Origin: a bacterium
Lineage (GTDB): Bacteria > Planctomycetota > Planctomycetia > Kolteriales > Kolteriaceae
Length of the DNA stretch: 64,000 nucleotides
Assembly: GCA_019753235.1 (NCBI GenBank)
Contig: JAIELF010000011.1
Coordinates: 62,001-126,000, forward strand
Direction: 5' to 3'
This document shows, in pieces, positions 53,605 through 62,233 of this stretch. Under the pieces are notes generated by a model. It was not told the DNA's origin. It saw only the letters and a program-made list of their open reading frames with translations, and did not search any database. Numbering within the stretch: position 1 is the stretch's first letter; each line of letters starts with the position of its first letter. The position numbers were made by a program, and so were the translations under genes.

Positions 53605-56094
53605 ATGGGACCGATCCTTGAGGTAAAAAACGTCTCGCGACGATTTCCGGGCGTCATCGCGCTCGAGCAGGTCTCGCTGTCGGTCGAGCCGGGTCAACTC
53701 CATGCGCTGGTCGGCGAGAATGGGGCCGGCAAAAGCACTCTCATCAATCTCATTGCCGGCGTGCTAAAGCCCGATGAAGGTCAGATTCTTCTCGAAGGAG
53801 TCCCCGCCTATCTCACCGACCCTGTTACCGCTCGGCAAAAGGGAATCGTCACGGTCCATCAAGAGGCAGAGCTTTTTCCCACGCTGAGCGTCGCAGAGAA
53901 CATGGCCCTTAGCACCGGGCTTCCCGCGACCCGCTTGGGGCGCATTCGTTGGAGAGAAGTGCATGAAAGAGCCAAGCTCGCGGTAAAGCCTCTGGGCCAA
54001 TCGATCGATGGTCGTGAACTTGCCTCGCACCTCAGCGTCGCGCAGCGCCACTTAACGCAGGTCGCCGCCGCTTTGGTTGACAAGGCAAGAGTCGTCATTC
54101 TCGATGAACCGACGAGTGTCCTGACGCTTAAAGAAACCGAATGGCTGTTCGAACAGATCAATCGACTGAAACAACAAGGTGTCGGCATCATCTACATCAC
54201 CCATCGACAGGAAGAGATCTTTCGCCTGTCGGAGGCGATCACTGTCTTGCGCGATGGAAAGGTCGCCTGGAGTGGGGCGACCTCGTCCATCGATAGCAGC
54301 GGTCTGGTTCACGCGATGGTTGGCCGAGCCATCGACCTTACCTCGCGAAGAATTCGCAAGGGACAACTTCCCGCTCGCCACGGTCGGCTTCGAGTCCGGG
54401 GATTAAGCGATCAAACGGGTCGATACAACGACGTTGATCTCGATCTTGCGGCCGGCGAGATCTATGCTCTTTACGGGTTGGTCGGTTCGGGCCGAACAGA
54501 GTTTGCCCACGGGTTATTCGGTCTCGAGCCCACGCGGACGGGGAAAATCGAGATCGACGGACAAGCGGTCTCGATTCGTCGCCCCGCGGATGCTCGGAAG
54601 GCCGGCATCGCCTACGTTCCCGAAGATCGACTTCGGCAAGCGGTTTTCCGACGACGTTCGATTCTTGACAATACGGTGATCGCCTCACTTGCCCGTTGGT
54701 CGGTTGGCCCTTGGGTTTTTCGATCGCGCGAGTCAGCCGCGGCGAATGAACAAGTACGCCGATTTCGTGTGAAGAATAGATCGATTCATGATCCCATCGA
54801 AGAGCTTTCCGGCGGCAATCAGCAGAAGATCGTCCTCGCGAGATGGGTTTTGACTCAGCCGACAATCTTGATTCTAGACGAGCCCACCCGCGGTGTCGAC
54901 GTCGCGGCAAAGAGTGACATTCACGCACTGATCCGTTCCCTGGCCGACGACGGGACTGCCGTGCTGATGATCAGTTCCGAAATTCCCGAGGTCCTTGCCC
55001 ACGCGGATCGGGTCGGCATCTTTCGAGAAGGAAGACTCGTCGCGACGCTGGACGGCGACTCAGCCACCTCGATCGACATCGCTCAGTACTCGTTGCCGAC
55101 ATCCACTTCCGTCGCGAACTCGTCCGCATCCACGGTGACTCGTCGACCACCGGGACTGGCCTGGCTCTCGAACTTTGGCTGGCTGGCAGGGGTGATGCTT
55201 CTGGTGATCCTATTGGCGACCACGACCGAGGGACGATTCGGTTCGCCCGCGAATCTATCCAACCTTGCCAACAATCTTGCCCCGCGCGCGATCCTGGCTT
55301 TGGCGGCGGCGCTGGTCATCATGGCAGGAGGAATCGACATCTCCGTCGGTTCGTTGTTGGCGTTGTCGGCCGGTGTCGGGGGCATGACAATGAAAGCGCT
55401 CGGCGAGGGCCCCTCAAGCGTGGCGGCCGGGATCGCTGCCGGGGTCGCTGTCGGAATACTCGGCGGAGCCATCAACGGCGCGACCTCGATCCTCGGTCGG
55501 ATTCATCCGATCGTCGTCACGCTGGGGACGCTGACCATCTATCGCGGGATTCTAATCCAGCTAACTGGTTCGGGTGTGATTTCAGGATTGCCCGAATCGT
55601 TCGGCAACTTGGCAACCGCGCCATGGCTTGGGATTTCCGGCAGCGTTTGGATTCTTCTTTTCACGCTCGGACTGGGGCACTACTTTCTCGCCCACACCGT
55701 TTGGGGCCGAGAAATTCTTGCTGTCGGCAGCAGTCCATCGGCGGCACGTTTGGCCGGGATATCAAGAACGCGGACTTGGCTTCTGGCCTTTTCGCTGGCG
55801 GGCATGCTGGTCGGTTTGGCGGGGATGCTAGATCTGGCCCAGAACCGAACGCTGCAGCCCACCATGGGGGTCGGTTATGAACTCCGCGCGATCGCCGCCG
55901 CCGTCATCGGGGGAGTCGCGATCGAAGGAGGTAGAGGATCGGTCATCGGCGTCGTGTTAGGTGGACTCCTCCTTGTATTGATGGAGAACGGTCTGGTCCT
56001 TTGGCAAGTCAAAGGAGCCCAATACGACCTCGTCATTGGCAGCCTGCTTTTGGTCGCCATCTTGGTCGATCGTTTCCTTCGGAGATCCCCATGA
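53605..56094 (+). CDS. Fused sugar ABC ATPase (RbsA-like) and permease (RbsC-like)
   Basis: 829 residues. First ATPase domain: GENGAGKSTLINL Walker A at 38-50, Walker B VVILDEPTSVL; its signature is degenerate (LSVAQRHLTQVAAAL). Second ATPase domain from about 265 lacks a normal Walker A (GLVGSGRTE) but has the signature SGGNQQKIVLARW and DEPTRGVDV. From about 520 a permease of eight or more helices with GGIDISVGSLLALSA, as in RbsC. ATPase and permease are normally separate genes. ATG 53605 begins the RbsA-like part. Its stop overlaps the second permease ATG. Imports a pentose, rhamnose or AI-2-like ligand. Confidence 0.88.
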   Translation: MGPILEVKNVSRRFPGVIALEQVSLSVEPGQLHALVGENGAGKSTLINLIAGVLKPDEGQILLEGVPAYLTDPVTARQKGIVTVHQEAELFPTLSVAENMALSTGLPATRLGRIRWREVHERAKLAVKPLGQSIDGRELASHLSVAQRHLTQVAAALVDKARVVILDEPTSVLTLKETEWLFEQINRLKQQGVGIIYITHRQEEIFRLSEAITVLRDGKVAWSGATSSIDSSGLVHAMVGRAIDLTSRRIRKGQLPARHGRLRVRGLSDQTGRYNDVDLDLAAGEIYALYGLVGSGRTEFAHGLFGLEPTRTGKIEIDGQAVSIRRPADARKAGIAYVPEDRLRQAVFRRRSILDNTVIASLARWSVGPWVFRSRESAAANEQVRRFRVKNRSIHDPIEELSGGNQQKIVLARWVLTQPTILILDEPTRGVDVAAKSDIHALIRSLADDGTAVLMISSEIPEVLAHADRVGIFREGRLVATLDGDSATSIDIAQYSLPTSTSVANSSASTVTRRPPGLAWLSNFGWLAGVMLLVILLATTTEGRFGSPANLSNLANNLAPRAILALAAALVIMAGGIDISVGSLLALSAGVGGMTMKALGEGPSSVAAGIAAGVAVGILGGAINGATSILGRIHPIVVTLGTLTIYRGILIQLTGSGVISGLPESFGNLATAPWLGISGSVWILLFTLGLGHYFLAHTVWGREILAVGSSPSAARLAGISRTRTWLLAFSLAGMLVGLAGMLDLAQNRTLQPTMGVGYELRAIAAAVIGGVAIEGGRGSVIGVVLGGLLLVLMENGLVLWQVKGAQYDLVIGSLLLVAILVDRFLRRSP

Positions 56095-57062
56095 TGATGA
56101 CGCTGCTTCGCGGCTTGGCAGTTCCTTGGGGACTCTTCTTACTCGCGCTCACGCTGACATTGTCGAGTGTCGATCCCAGCCAACTTCCAGATCTTTGGCG
56201 GCTCCGCGCGGATATTGGGACGCTGGCCATCGCGCTCACGCCGATCATCTTGACCGGTGGGATTGATCTCTCGGTTGGGTCGATGGTCGCTCTTTCAGGC
56301 GTGGTGATGGGTTTGGTCCATCGCGATCTCGGATGGTCGATTCATGCCGCCGTCGTTTCGGGAATCGGGACGGGTTTGCTTGCGGGGGGATTGAACGGAC
56401 TCCTGGTGTCGAGTGGCATCTCTCCGCTCGTGGCGACGCTCGCGACGATGGCCCTTTTTCGTGGACTCGCGATGGCGTTGGTCAATGGCGAAAGGATCGC
56501 GCCGCTTCCTTCGGAATTGACAGACTGGGGTTGGGCGTCGTGGTGGGGGTTGCCGACACAGATTTATCTTCTCGTCGCCACTGCTCTCTTCTTTTACGTA
56601 TTCGTGCATCACACGATCTGGGGCCGATCGATCTTTGCCATGGGCGAGAATCGCCTGGCAGCGACGTTCGCGGCCGTCCCCGTTCGAAGGATCGAAGCCT
56701 GTCTTTATGTTCTTTCGGGGCTGGCGGCGGGACTCGTGGCGATGATGCAGACCGCCTATCAAGCGGCCGCCGTCCCCGATGCCGCCCGCGGTTTCGAACT
56801 ACAAGCGATCGCCTGCGTTGTTCTGGGGGGGACGAGGGTAACGGGCGGTTTCGGTTCCATCGCGCGGACGATCTTAGGACTAGCAACACTCGCTCATCTT
56901 CAAATAGGATTGAGCCTGAATAGTCAGCGGGAATGGGCGATACCGGGCTGGTCCAAGCCGTTTCGGCTCGATGCCGAGGCCCAGCTCATCATCATCGGGC
57001 TGCTGGTGATTCTTGTCGCCGTCGTCAACGAGCGACTCTCCGCCAGTCGTCAGAAGACATAA
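56091..57062 (+). CDS. Sugar ABC transporter permease (RbsC/RhaP/LsrC-like)
   Basis: 323 residues with about eight to ten membrane segments. GGIDLSVGSMVALSG is the branched permease signature shared with the fused partner; ALFRGLAMALVNGER and GGTRVTGGFGSIARTILG follow. With the permease half of the fusion it would form the heterodimeric channel. ATG 56091 overlaps the upstream stop (ATGA) with GGAG 8 nt before it. The binding-protein gene follows directly. Confidence 0.9.
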   Translation: MMMTLLRGLAVPWGLFLLALTLTLSSVDPSQLPDLWRLRADIGTLAIALTPIILTGGIDLSVGSMVALSGVVMGLVHRDLGWSIHAAVVSGIGTGLLAGGLNGLLVSSGISPLVATLATMALFRGLAMALVNGERIAPLPSELTDWGWASWWGLPTQIYLLVATALFFYVFVHHTIWGRSIFAMGENRLAATFAAVPVRRIEACLYVLSGLAAGLVAMMQTAYQAAAVPDAARGFELQAIACVVLGGTRVTGGFGSIARTILGLATLAHLQIGLSLNSQREWAIPGWSKPFRLDAEAQLIIIGLLVILVAVVNERLSASRQKT

Positions 57063-57080
57063 ATGCGAGGGGACAACTTC

Positions 57081-58166
57081 ATGAGTCATGCCATACTTTT
57101 GTTCGATCGATCGACTCAACCTCAGCGCCTTTGGCGTGGCCTCTTTCTTCACCGCGCCCGGCCTGCCCTCGTATTCTCGGCAATCATGCCATTCCTGTTT
57201 TTAGCCGGTTGCACGCCCGCCAAGCCGACCGGCCCAAGCGACTCGAAAAACACCGGTTCTTCGCTTCGCATGGGAATGATGCCGAAACTGAAGGGGATAG
57301 CGTATTTTCAAGCGTGCGAACGGGGCGCGAAGTCGGCGGCGGCGGAGCTAGGGATCAGTCTTCTTTATGATGGACCGACCGATAACCGCGTCGAGGACCA
57401 GATCGAACTGGTCAATCAATGGATCGCGACGGGCATTCAAGCGATTTGTATCGCTCCCAATGATCCCGAGGCGATCGCCCCAGTCCTCAAGCGTGCCAAA
57501 AGCCAAGGGATCGTCGTTGTCACCTTCGACGCGGACGCGAATCCGAAGACTTCGGGCCGAGACGCCTTCTGTAACCAAACCCCGACCGATGCGTTGGCTC
57601 ACACGATGGTCGACATCGTGGCCGAGAAAATGGGGGGCAAAGGAAAAGCGATTGTGGTCAGCACGACGCCGTCGGCTCCCAATCAGAACGCTTGGATGAG
57701 CTTCATGCTTCCGAGGCTGAAAGAGAAGTATCCCGAAATTGTTCTGCTCGAGACACTCTACCCGGCCGAGGATATTTCGCGTGCTCGGCAGATGACGGCC
57801 GATGTTTTAGGAGCCCACCCCGACTTGAAAGGGATCTGGGGGCTTTCTTCGGTGGCGCTCCCAGGGGCGGCTGAAGCGGTCAAACAGGCGAAGAAGTCCG
57901 GCGAGGTCGCTGTCACAGGGGTGACACTTCCCAAGGATATCAAAGAGTATGTCAAAGATTCGACAGTCGAAAAGTTCTGCCTCTGGAACCCTGAAGATCT
58001 CGGCTACCTGGCGGTGCAGGTCGCCCATCGGCTAAAAAATGGTCCTCTTGAAAATGGGACGATGGACATCGGACGAGTGAAGGGGGTCCGAGTGAAAGAT
58101 GGCGAAGTGATTCTCGGCGACCCCATCATCTTCACCAAAGAGAACATCGATCAGTTCGATTTTTAA
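57081..58166 (+). CDS. Substrate-binding lipoprotein of the sugar ABC importer (RhaS/LsrB-like)
   Basis: 361 residues. Signal region ending in the lipobox FLAGC anchors it to the membrane; the periplasmic-binding fold follows, with GMMPKLKGIAYFQACERGA, LLYDGPT, APNDPEAIAPVLKRAKSQGI and VVTFDADAN. The PK-x-x-G-x-x-FF-like start and YDGPT block are shared by LsrB (autoinducer-2) and RhaS (rhamnose) binding proteins. ATG 57081 has GAGGGG upstream; ATG 57063, touching the permease stop, is an alternative. Completes the import operon; no kinase or catabolic genes follow. Confidence 0.85.
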   Translation: MSHAILLFDRSTQPQRLWRGLFLHRARPALVFSAIMPFLFLAGCTPAKPTGPSDSKNTGSSLRMGMMPKLKGIAYFQACERGAKSAAAELGISLLYDGPTDNRVEDQIELVNQWIATGIQAICIAPNDPEAIAPVLKRAKSQGIVVVTFDADANPKTSGRDAFCNQTPTDALAHTMVDIVAEKMGGKGKAIVVSTTPSAPNQNAWMSFMLPRLKEKYPEIVLLETLYPAEDISRARQMTADVLGAHPDLKGIWGLSSVALPGAAEAVKQAKKSGEVAVTGVTLPKDIKEYVKDSTVEKFCLWNPEDLGYLAVQVAHRLKNGPLENGTMDIGRVKGVRVKDGEVILGDPIIFTKENIDQFDF

Positions 58167-58339
58167 GTGATAACCACGTGATCAAGGGGGTCGTCGAACC
58201 GATCCCTGCCACCTGATGAATAGGGGCGATATCGTAGACGGAGACAGGCCTGTATCCTTACGATGCCCTTCTCGGCCGCGCCCATCGCGGATGGATTTGT
58301 GGCCGGCGAAATGCCCCCGATGATTCAAAAGAGAGCCCC

Positions 58340-60826
58340 ATGATTGACTACGAGAAACTTGGCGTTTTCTATCTGGGTCGAGAACTCGATCCAAAGACGC
58401 GGGCTCGCACGGAGACGCCTTACCTTTACGACGCGAAAGATCTCACGACGCACGCGATCGTCATCGGTATGACCGGCAGCGGCAAAACGGGCCTCTGCGT
58501 CACCCTTTTAGAAGAGGCGGCGATCGATGGCATTCCCGCGATCGCGATCGATCCCAAGGGGGACATCGCCAACCTGATGCTCCTTTTTCCAAATCTAGCG
58601 CCGGCCGACTTTCAACCTTGGATTGACCCGGCCGAGGCCGGCCGACAGGGAAAGACTACCGAGCAGTACGCCACCGAAACCAGCGATCGCTGGAAGAAGG
58701 GGCTCGCGGATTGGGAGCAGCCGGTCGAGCGGATCAACAAAGTTCTTTCCGCGGCCGACATCGCCATCTACACGCCGGGCAGCAATGCCGGCCATCCGAT
58801 CTCGGTCGTCCGTTCTTTCTCTGCCCCCTCGGCATCCGTCTTGAACGATGGCGATGCCTATCGCCAGCGGATCAACTCGGCGGTGGCCGGCTTGTTGGCA
58901 CTCTTGGGAATTGCCGGCGACTCTTTGGAAAGCCGAGAGCATATCCTCATCTCGACGATCATCGACCTCGCGTGGAAGGCGGGACAGGATGTACAAATTG
59001 CCTCGCTTCTCCGACAGATTCAACAACCTCCCTTCGACAAGGTCGGCTTCCTCGATCTCGAATCCTTTTTCCCCTCGGCCGAGCGTTTCGCTTTGGTGAC
59101 TCGGCTCAACAATCTCTTTGCCTCGCCGGCATTCGCGGGTTGGATGGAAGGAGAACCCCTCGACATCGGCAAGCTACTTTACACGGCCCAGGGGAAGCCG
59201 AGAGTCTCGATCATGTCGATCGCGCACTTGTCGGATTCCGAGCGAATGTTCTTCGTGACGATTCTACTCAACGAGATCATCGCCTGGATGCGGAGCCAAC
59301 CCGGGACCTCGAGCCTGCGAGCGCTCCTCTACATGGACGAAATCTTTGGCTACTTCCCACCGACCGCCAATCCCCCCAGTAAAACGCCGATGCTGACGCT
59401 GTTGAAGCAGGCCCGCGCGTACGGTCTTGGCTGTGTCCTAGCGACACAAAACCCCGTGGATCTCGACTACAAGGGGATGGCCAACACCGGGACTTGGTTT
59501 CTCGGTCGACTCCAAACCGATCGCGATAAGCAGCGTGTGCTTGATGGACTCGAAGGAGCGTCCGCCGCGGCAGGTTTTCATTTCGATCGAGCTACCATCG
59601 ACTCGACGCTGTCGGGCTTGGCGGGGAGAACTTTCCTGGTCAACAACGTTCACGAAGACAAGCCGGTTCTGATCGAAACAAGGTTCGCCCTTTCGTATTT
59701 GCGCGGGCCGATGACGCGAGAGCAGATCGCTCGGCTGATGAAAGATAAAGTCTCTTCCTCCGCTCCCACGGCAAACTCTCCTAGCGGCGAGACATCCGCG
59801 GTCGGAATCAATCATGCCGCCGTCAGCGGTGATCGACCCATGATTCCACCGGGAATCGAAGAGTTCTTTTTGCCGGTCGCCGGCTCGCCGGAGAATGCCT
59901 CTCTCATTTATCGGCCTGCGTTGATCGGTGTCGGGCAAGCACATTACGCGAACGCTCGCTTGGGGATTGATCTTTGGGAAAACATCTTCATTCTGAACGT
60001 CTTTGCGCAGGAGATTCCTCACCCGGCATGGGAAGGATCGAAGCTGGGTCGAGAGATCGAGGTCGACCTGATCAAGCATCCGACAGCTGGGATTCGTTTC
60101 GCCCCGCTGCTATCGGAATTGTCGGCCCCGAAAAACTTTGCCGGGTGGGCGGGTGAACTCAAGCAGTACCTCTACCGGTATCTCTATCTTGTCCTGTTCA
60201 AAGCCAAGCAAGCAAAGATCAACTCCAGTGCGAAAGAGACCGAGGGAGAGTTCAAGATTCGCATCAAGCAAATCATGACCGAATCGCGCGATCGCGAAAT
60301 CGAGAAGATCCGGACGAAGTACGGCCCGAAGCTTGAACGTCTGCAAGAGCGAATTCGAAAAGCCCAACAGCGCGTCGAGAAAGAGAAGTCTCAGGCAAAC
60401 AACTCGATCATTCAAGCGATTCTGTCCCTGGGGAGTTCGGTCTTAGGAGCGATCTTTGGCCGAAAGACGATGAGCGTGACTAACGTCGGGCGAGCATCGA
60501 CCTCCGTGCGAAGTGCCGGCCAGGCGATGCAGCAGCGAGGGGACGTGACTCGAGCAGAAGATGATCTCCTCGCGATTGAAGAGGATTTTCACAAGCTGGA
60601 AGAGGAAGTGGAGTCGGCCGTCAACGAGATCAAGGACGAGTTTGGCAATGCCGAGAACGACATCGAGAAATTCACTCTCCGTCCAAAGAAGTCCGACTTG
60701 ACTGTCAGCAAGATCGCTCTTGTCTGGACGCCGTGGAAGGTCGATGCCGTCGGCTTGGCCACGCCTGCCTTTATGTTCGACGGCGTTCCTCAGGGATCAC
60801 CCGCGGACGATCAAGCGGATGCTTGA
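58340..60826 (+). CDS. HerA/FtsK-type ATPase with coiled-coil region
   Basis: 828 residues. Walker A GMTGSGKTG at 43-51, Walker B LLYMDEIFGYFPP near 328-340, and LLKQARAYGLGCVLATQNPVDLDYKG (sensor region) place it in the HerA/VirD4-like additional-strand ATPases. A long segment near residues 640-700 is a charged coiled coil (RDREIEKIRTKYGPKLERL), followed by a small Gly/Ser-rich hydrophobic stretch and another acidic helical region, then a beta-rich end. No nurA, rad50/mre11 or conjugation gene is adjacent. Hexameric DNA translocase is expected of the family; target unknown. Confidence 0.75.
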   Translation: MIDYEKLGVFYLGRELDPKTRARTETPYLYDAKDLTTHAIVIGMTGSGKTGLCVTLLEEAAIDGIPAIAIDPKGDIANLMLLFPNLAPADFQPWIDPAEAGRQGKTTEQYATETSDRWKKGLADWEQPVERINKVLSAADIAIYTPGSNAGHPISVVRSFSAPSASVLNDGDAYRQRINSAVAGLLALLGIAGDSLESREHILISTIIDLAWKAGQDVQIASLLRQIQQPPFDKVGFLDLESFFPSAERFALVTRLNNLFASPAFAGWMEGEPLDIGKLLYTAQGKPRVSIMSIAHLSDSERMFFVTILLNEIIAWMRSQPGTSSLRALLYMDEIFGYFPPTANPPSKTPMLTLLKQARAYGLGCVLATQNPVDLDYKGMANTGTWFLGRLQTDRDKQRVLDGLEGASAAAGFHFDRATIDSTLSGLAGRTFLVNNVHEDKPVLIETRFALSYLRGPMTREQIARLMKDKVSSSAPTANSPSGETSAVGINHAAVSGDRPMIPPGIEEFFLPVAGSPENASLIYRPALIGVGQAHYANARLGIDLWENIFILNVFAQEIPHPAWEGSKLGREIEVDLIKHPTAGIRFAPLLSELSAPKNFAGWAGELKQYLYRYLYLVLFKAKQAKINSSAKETEGEFKIRIKQIMTESRDREIEKIRTKYGPKLERLQERIRKAQQRVEKEKSQANNSIIQAILSLGSSVLGAIFGRKTMSVTNVGRASTSVRSAGQAMQQRGDVTRAEDDLLAIEEDFHKLEEEVESAVNEIKDEFGNAENDIEKFTLRPKKSDLTVSKIALVWTPWKVDAVGLATPAFMFDGVPQGSPADDQADA

Positions 60827-60853
60827 TCCATTGCCGAGCCTCTCTCATCGAGC

Positions 60854-62098
60854 TTAGCCGATAAAGGAACAGCCGCGACCACGATAGGTCGGTACCTCAT
60901 CGACGATTCGGCCATGGGCTACAAGATGATAGGTGTTGAAATGCTCGGCCAACTCGCCTGCCTTCGCGTGGCGAAAGAGAACCGGATCCGCCAATCCGAC
61001 GGTCGTGCCTTGCTCGACAAGCAACGGCGTTTGCACTTCGCCGCACCCTTCCATCGCCACGAGCTTAAGGCCGCTTGGGAGATAGGGGACAGGAACCTTG
61101 TCCCAGCCCGGTTCGCCCGAGGCGATGTAGCCACCCCCTTGGCAGGTGACATATCCTGCATCCGACGTTCGAACAACGGGCAGAACAAAAAAGCAGGCCG
61201 GCTCGGGCCGAATGTTGGAGAAGTAACTGAATAGATGCGAGCACAGCAGCCCCGATCCAATGGTAAGCTCCGTGAGCCAAGGTTCGGTGGCCGTGTACGT
61301 GATGCTGCCCGATCCGCCGCCGTTAAAGAGTTCTAGCGGCGTCCCCTCTTTTTGCATCGAATGGGCAAACTCTTCGCGAAGCCGAGCGATTCGCGTACGG
61401 GACATCTTGCGGACCATCCTCGCGACAGGGGCGAGCCTCTTTTTGAAGGGGTTCTCGTCGCCTAGGCCTGCGACTTGCGCTTCGTAACCCATGGCGGATC
61501 GACAGCGAACGTTCGGCAACTTCGCCACCGCGCGGATGACATTCATCGCCGACTCGACGCTTCGAATCGGACTTCGCCGAACGCCCAGATGGACGCGACC
61601 CGAAAGGAAGCGGAGTGACATATCGATGTCAAGAGCCAGCTCGAACGGCTTGGCGACGCCATTCATTGCGTCATTAATGATCAGCGCCTGCTCCAGCGAA
61701 TCAATCATCAAGCGGATGGTAACCCCTCGTTCATGAATCGCTCGTAGAATCGCCAAATCAGAAGCCTGCACGGAGGGGTACGCGATAAGCAGATCATTAA
61801 AGCCTTCGCTCGCCAGAAACGCGGCCTCGGTCGAGCAATAAGCCATCAATCCCTGAAAGACGGGGCTCGCGTCGAGGACTCGCCGAATCAAGGCGGGAAC
61901 ACGGACCGACTTGGTTGCCAGGCGAATTCGCTGCTTGCCTCCCGCTTGGGCCAATGCCGCAGTGAAGAGGGAGACGTTTCGATCGAAAGCGTCAAGATCG
62001 ACCACGGCCGCGGGCAGCGGAACCCTCGCCAATGCATGGCGCCATTGATCGTAGCCCAGTAGCTGGCCAGGAGTCGTCGATGGAAAGGCTTGTTGCAT
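60854..62098 (-). CDS. D-threonine aldolase/alanine racemase-fold PLP enzyme
   Basis: 414 residues. AAVVDLDAFDRN and RLATKSVRVPALIRRVLD (PLP-binding Lys in TKS) begin the alanine racemase N-terminal barrel; LFNGGGSGS binds the PLP phosphate, and the C-terminal beta domain carries VEQGTTVGLADPVLFRHAKAGE and FNTYHLV with metal-binding-type His. Similar proteins are annotated amino acid deaminase/aldolase or D-serine/D-threonine ammonia-lyase. ATG 62098 with AAGG upstream is preferred over ATG 62122. It converges on the HerA-like gene. Substrate unknown. Confidence 0.8.
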   Translation of the reverse strand: MQQAFPSTTPGQLLGYDQWRHALARVPLPAAVVDLDAFDRNVSLFTAALAQAGGKQRIRLATKSVRVPALIRRVLDASPVFQGLMAYCSTEAAFLASEGFNDLLIAYPSVQASDLAILRAIHERGVTIRLMIDSLEQALIINDAMNGVAKPFELALDIDMSLRFLSGRVHLGVRRSPIRSVESAMNVIRAVAKLPNVRCRSAMGYEAQVAGLGDENPFKKRLAPVARMVRKMSRTRIARLREEFAHSMQKEGTPLELFNGGGSGSITYTATEPWLTELTIGSGLLCSHLFSYFSNIRPEPACFFVLPVVRTSDAGYVTCQGGGYIASGEPGWDKVPVPYLPSGLKLVAMEGCGEVQTPLLVEQGTTVGLADPVLFRHAKAGELAEHFNTYHLVAHGRIVDEVPTYRGRGCSFIG

Positions 62099-62233
62099 GA
62101 AGGCAACCTTACAGAAGGGCATCCCAAGAGGGAAATGCCCCGTGAGTCATCTAAAATCGGTGACAGTCCTCTCTCCAAAAAGCGACCATCTCTTTTGGGA
62201 GAGGCTCGTCGAGCCGGGGGATGAACGCTGACG

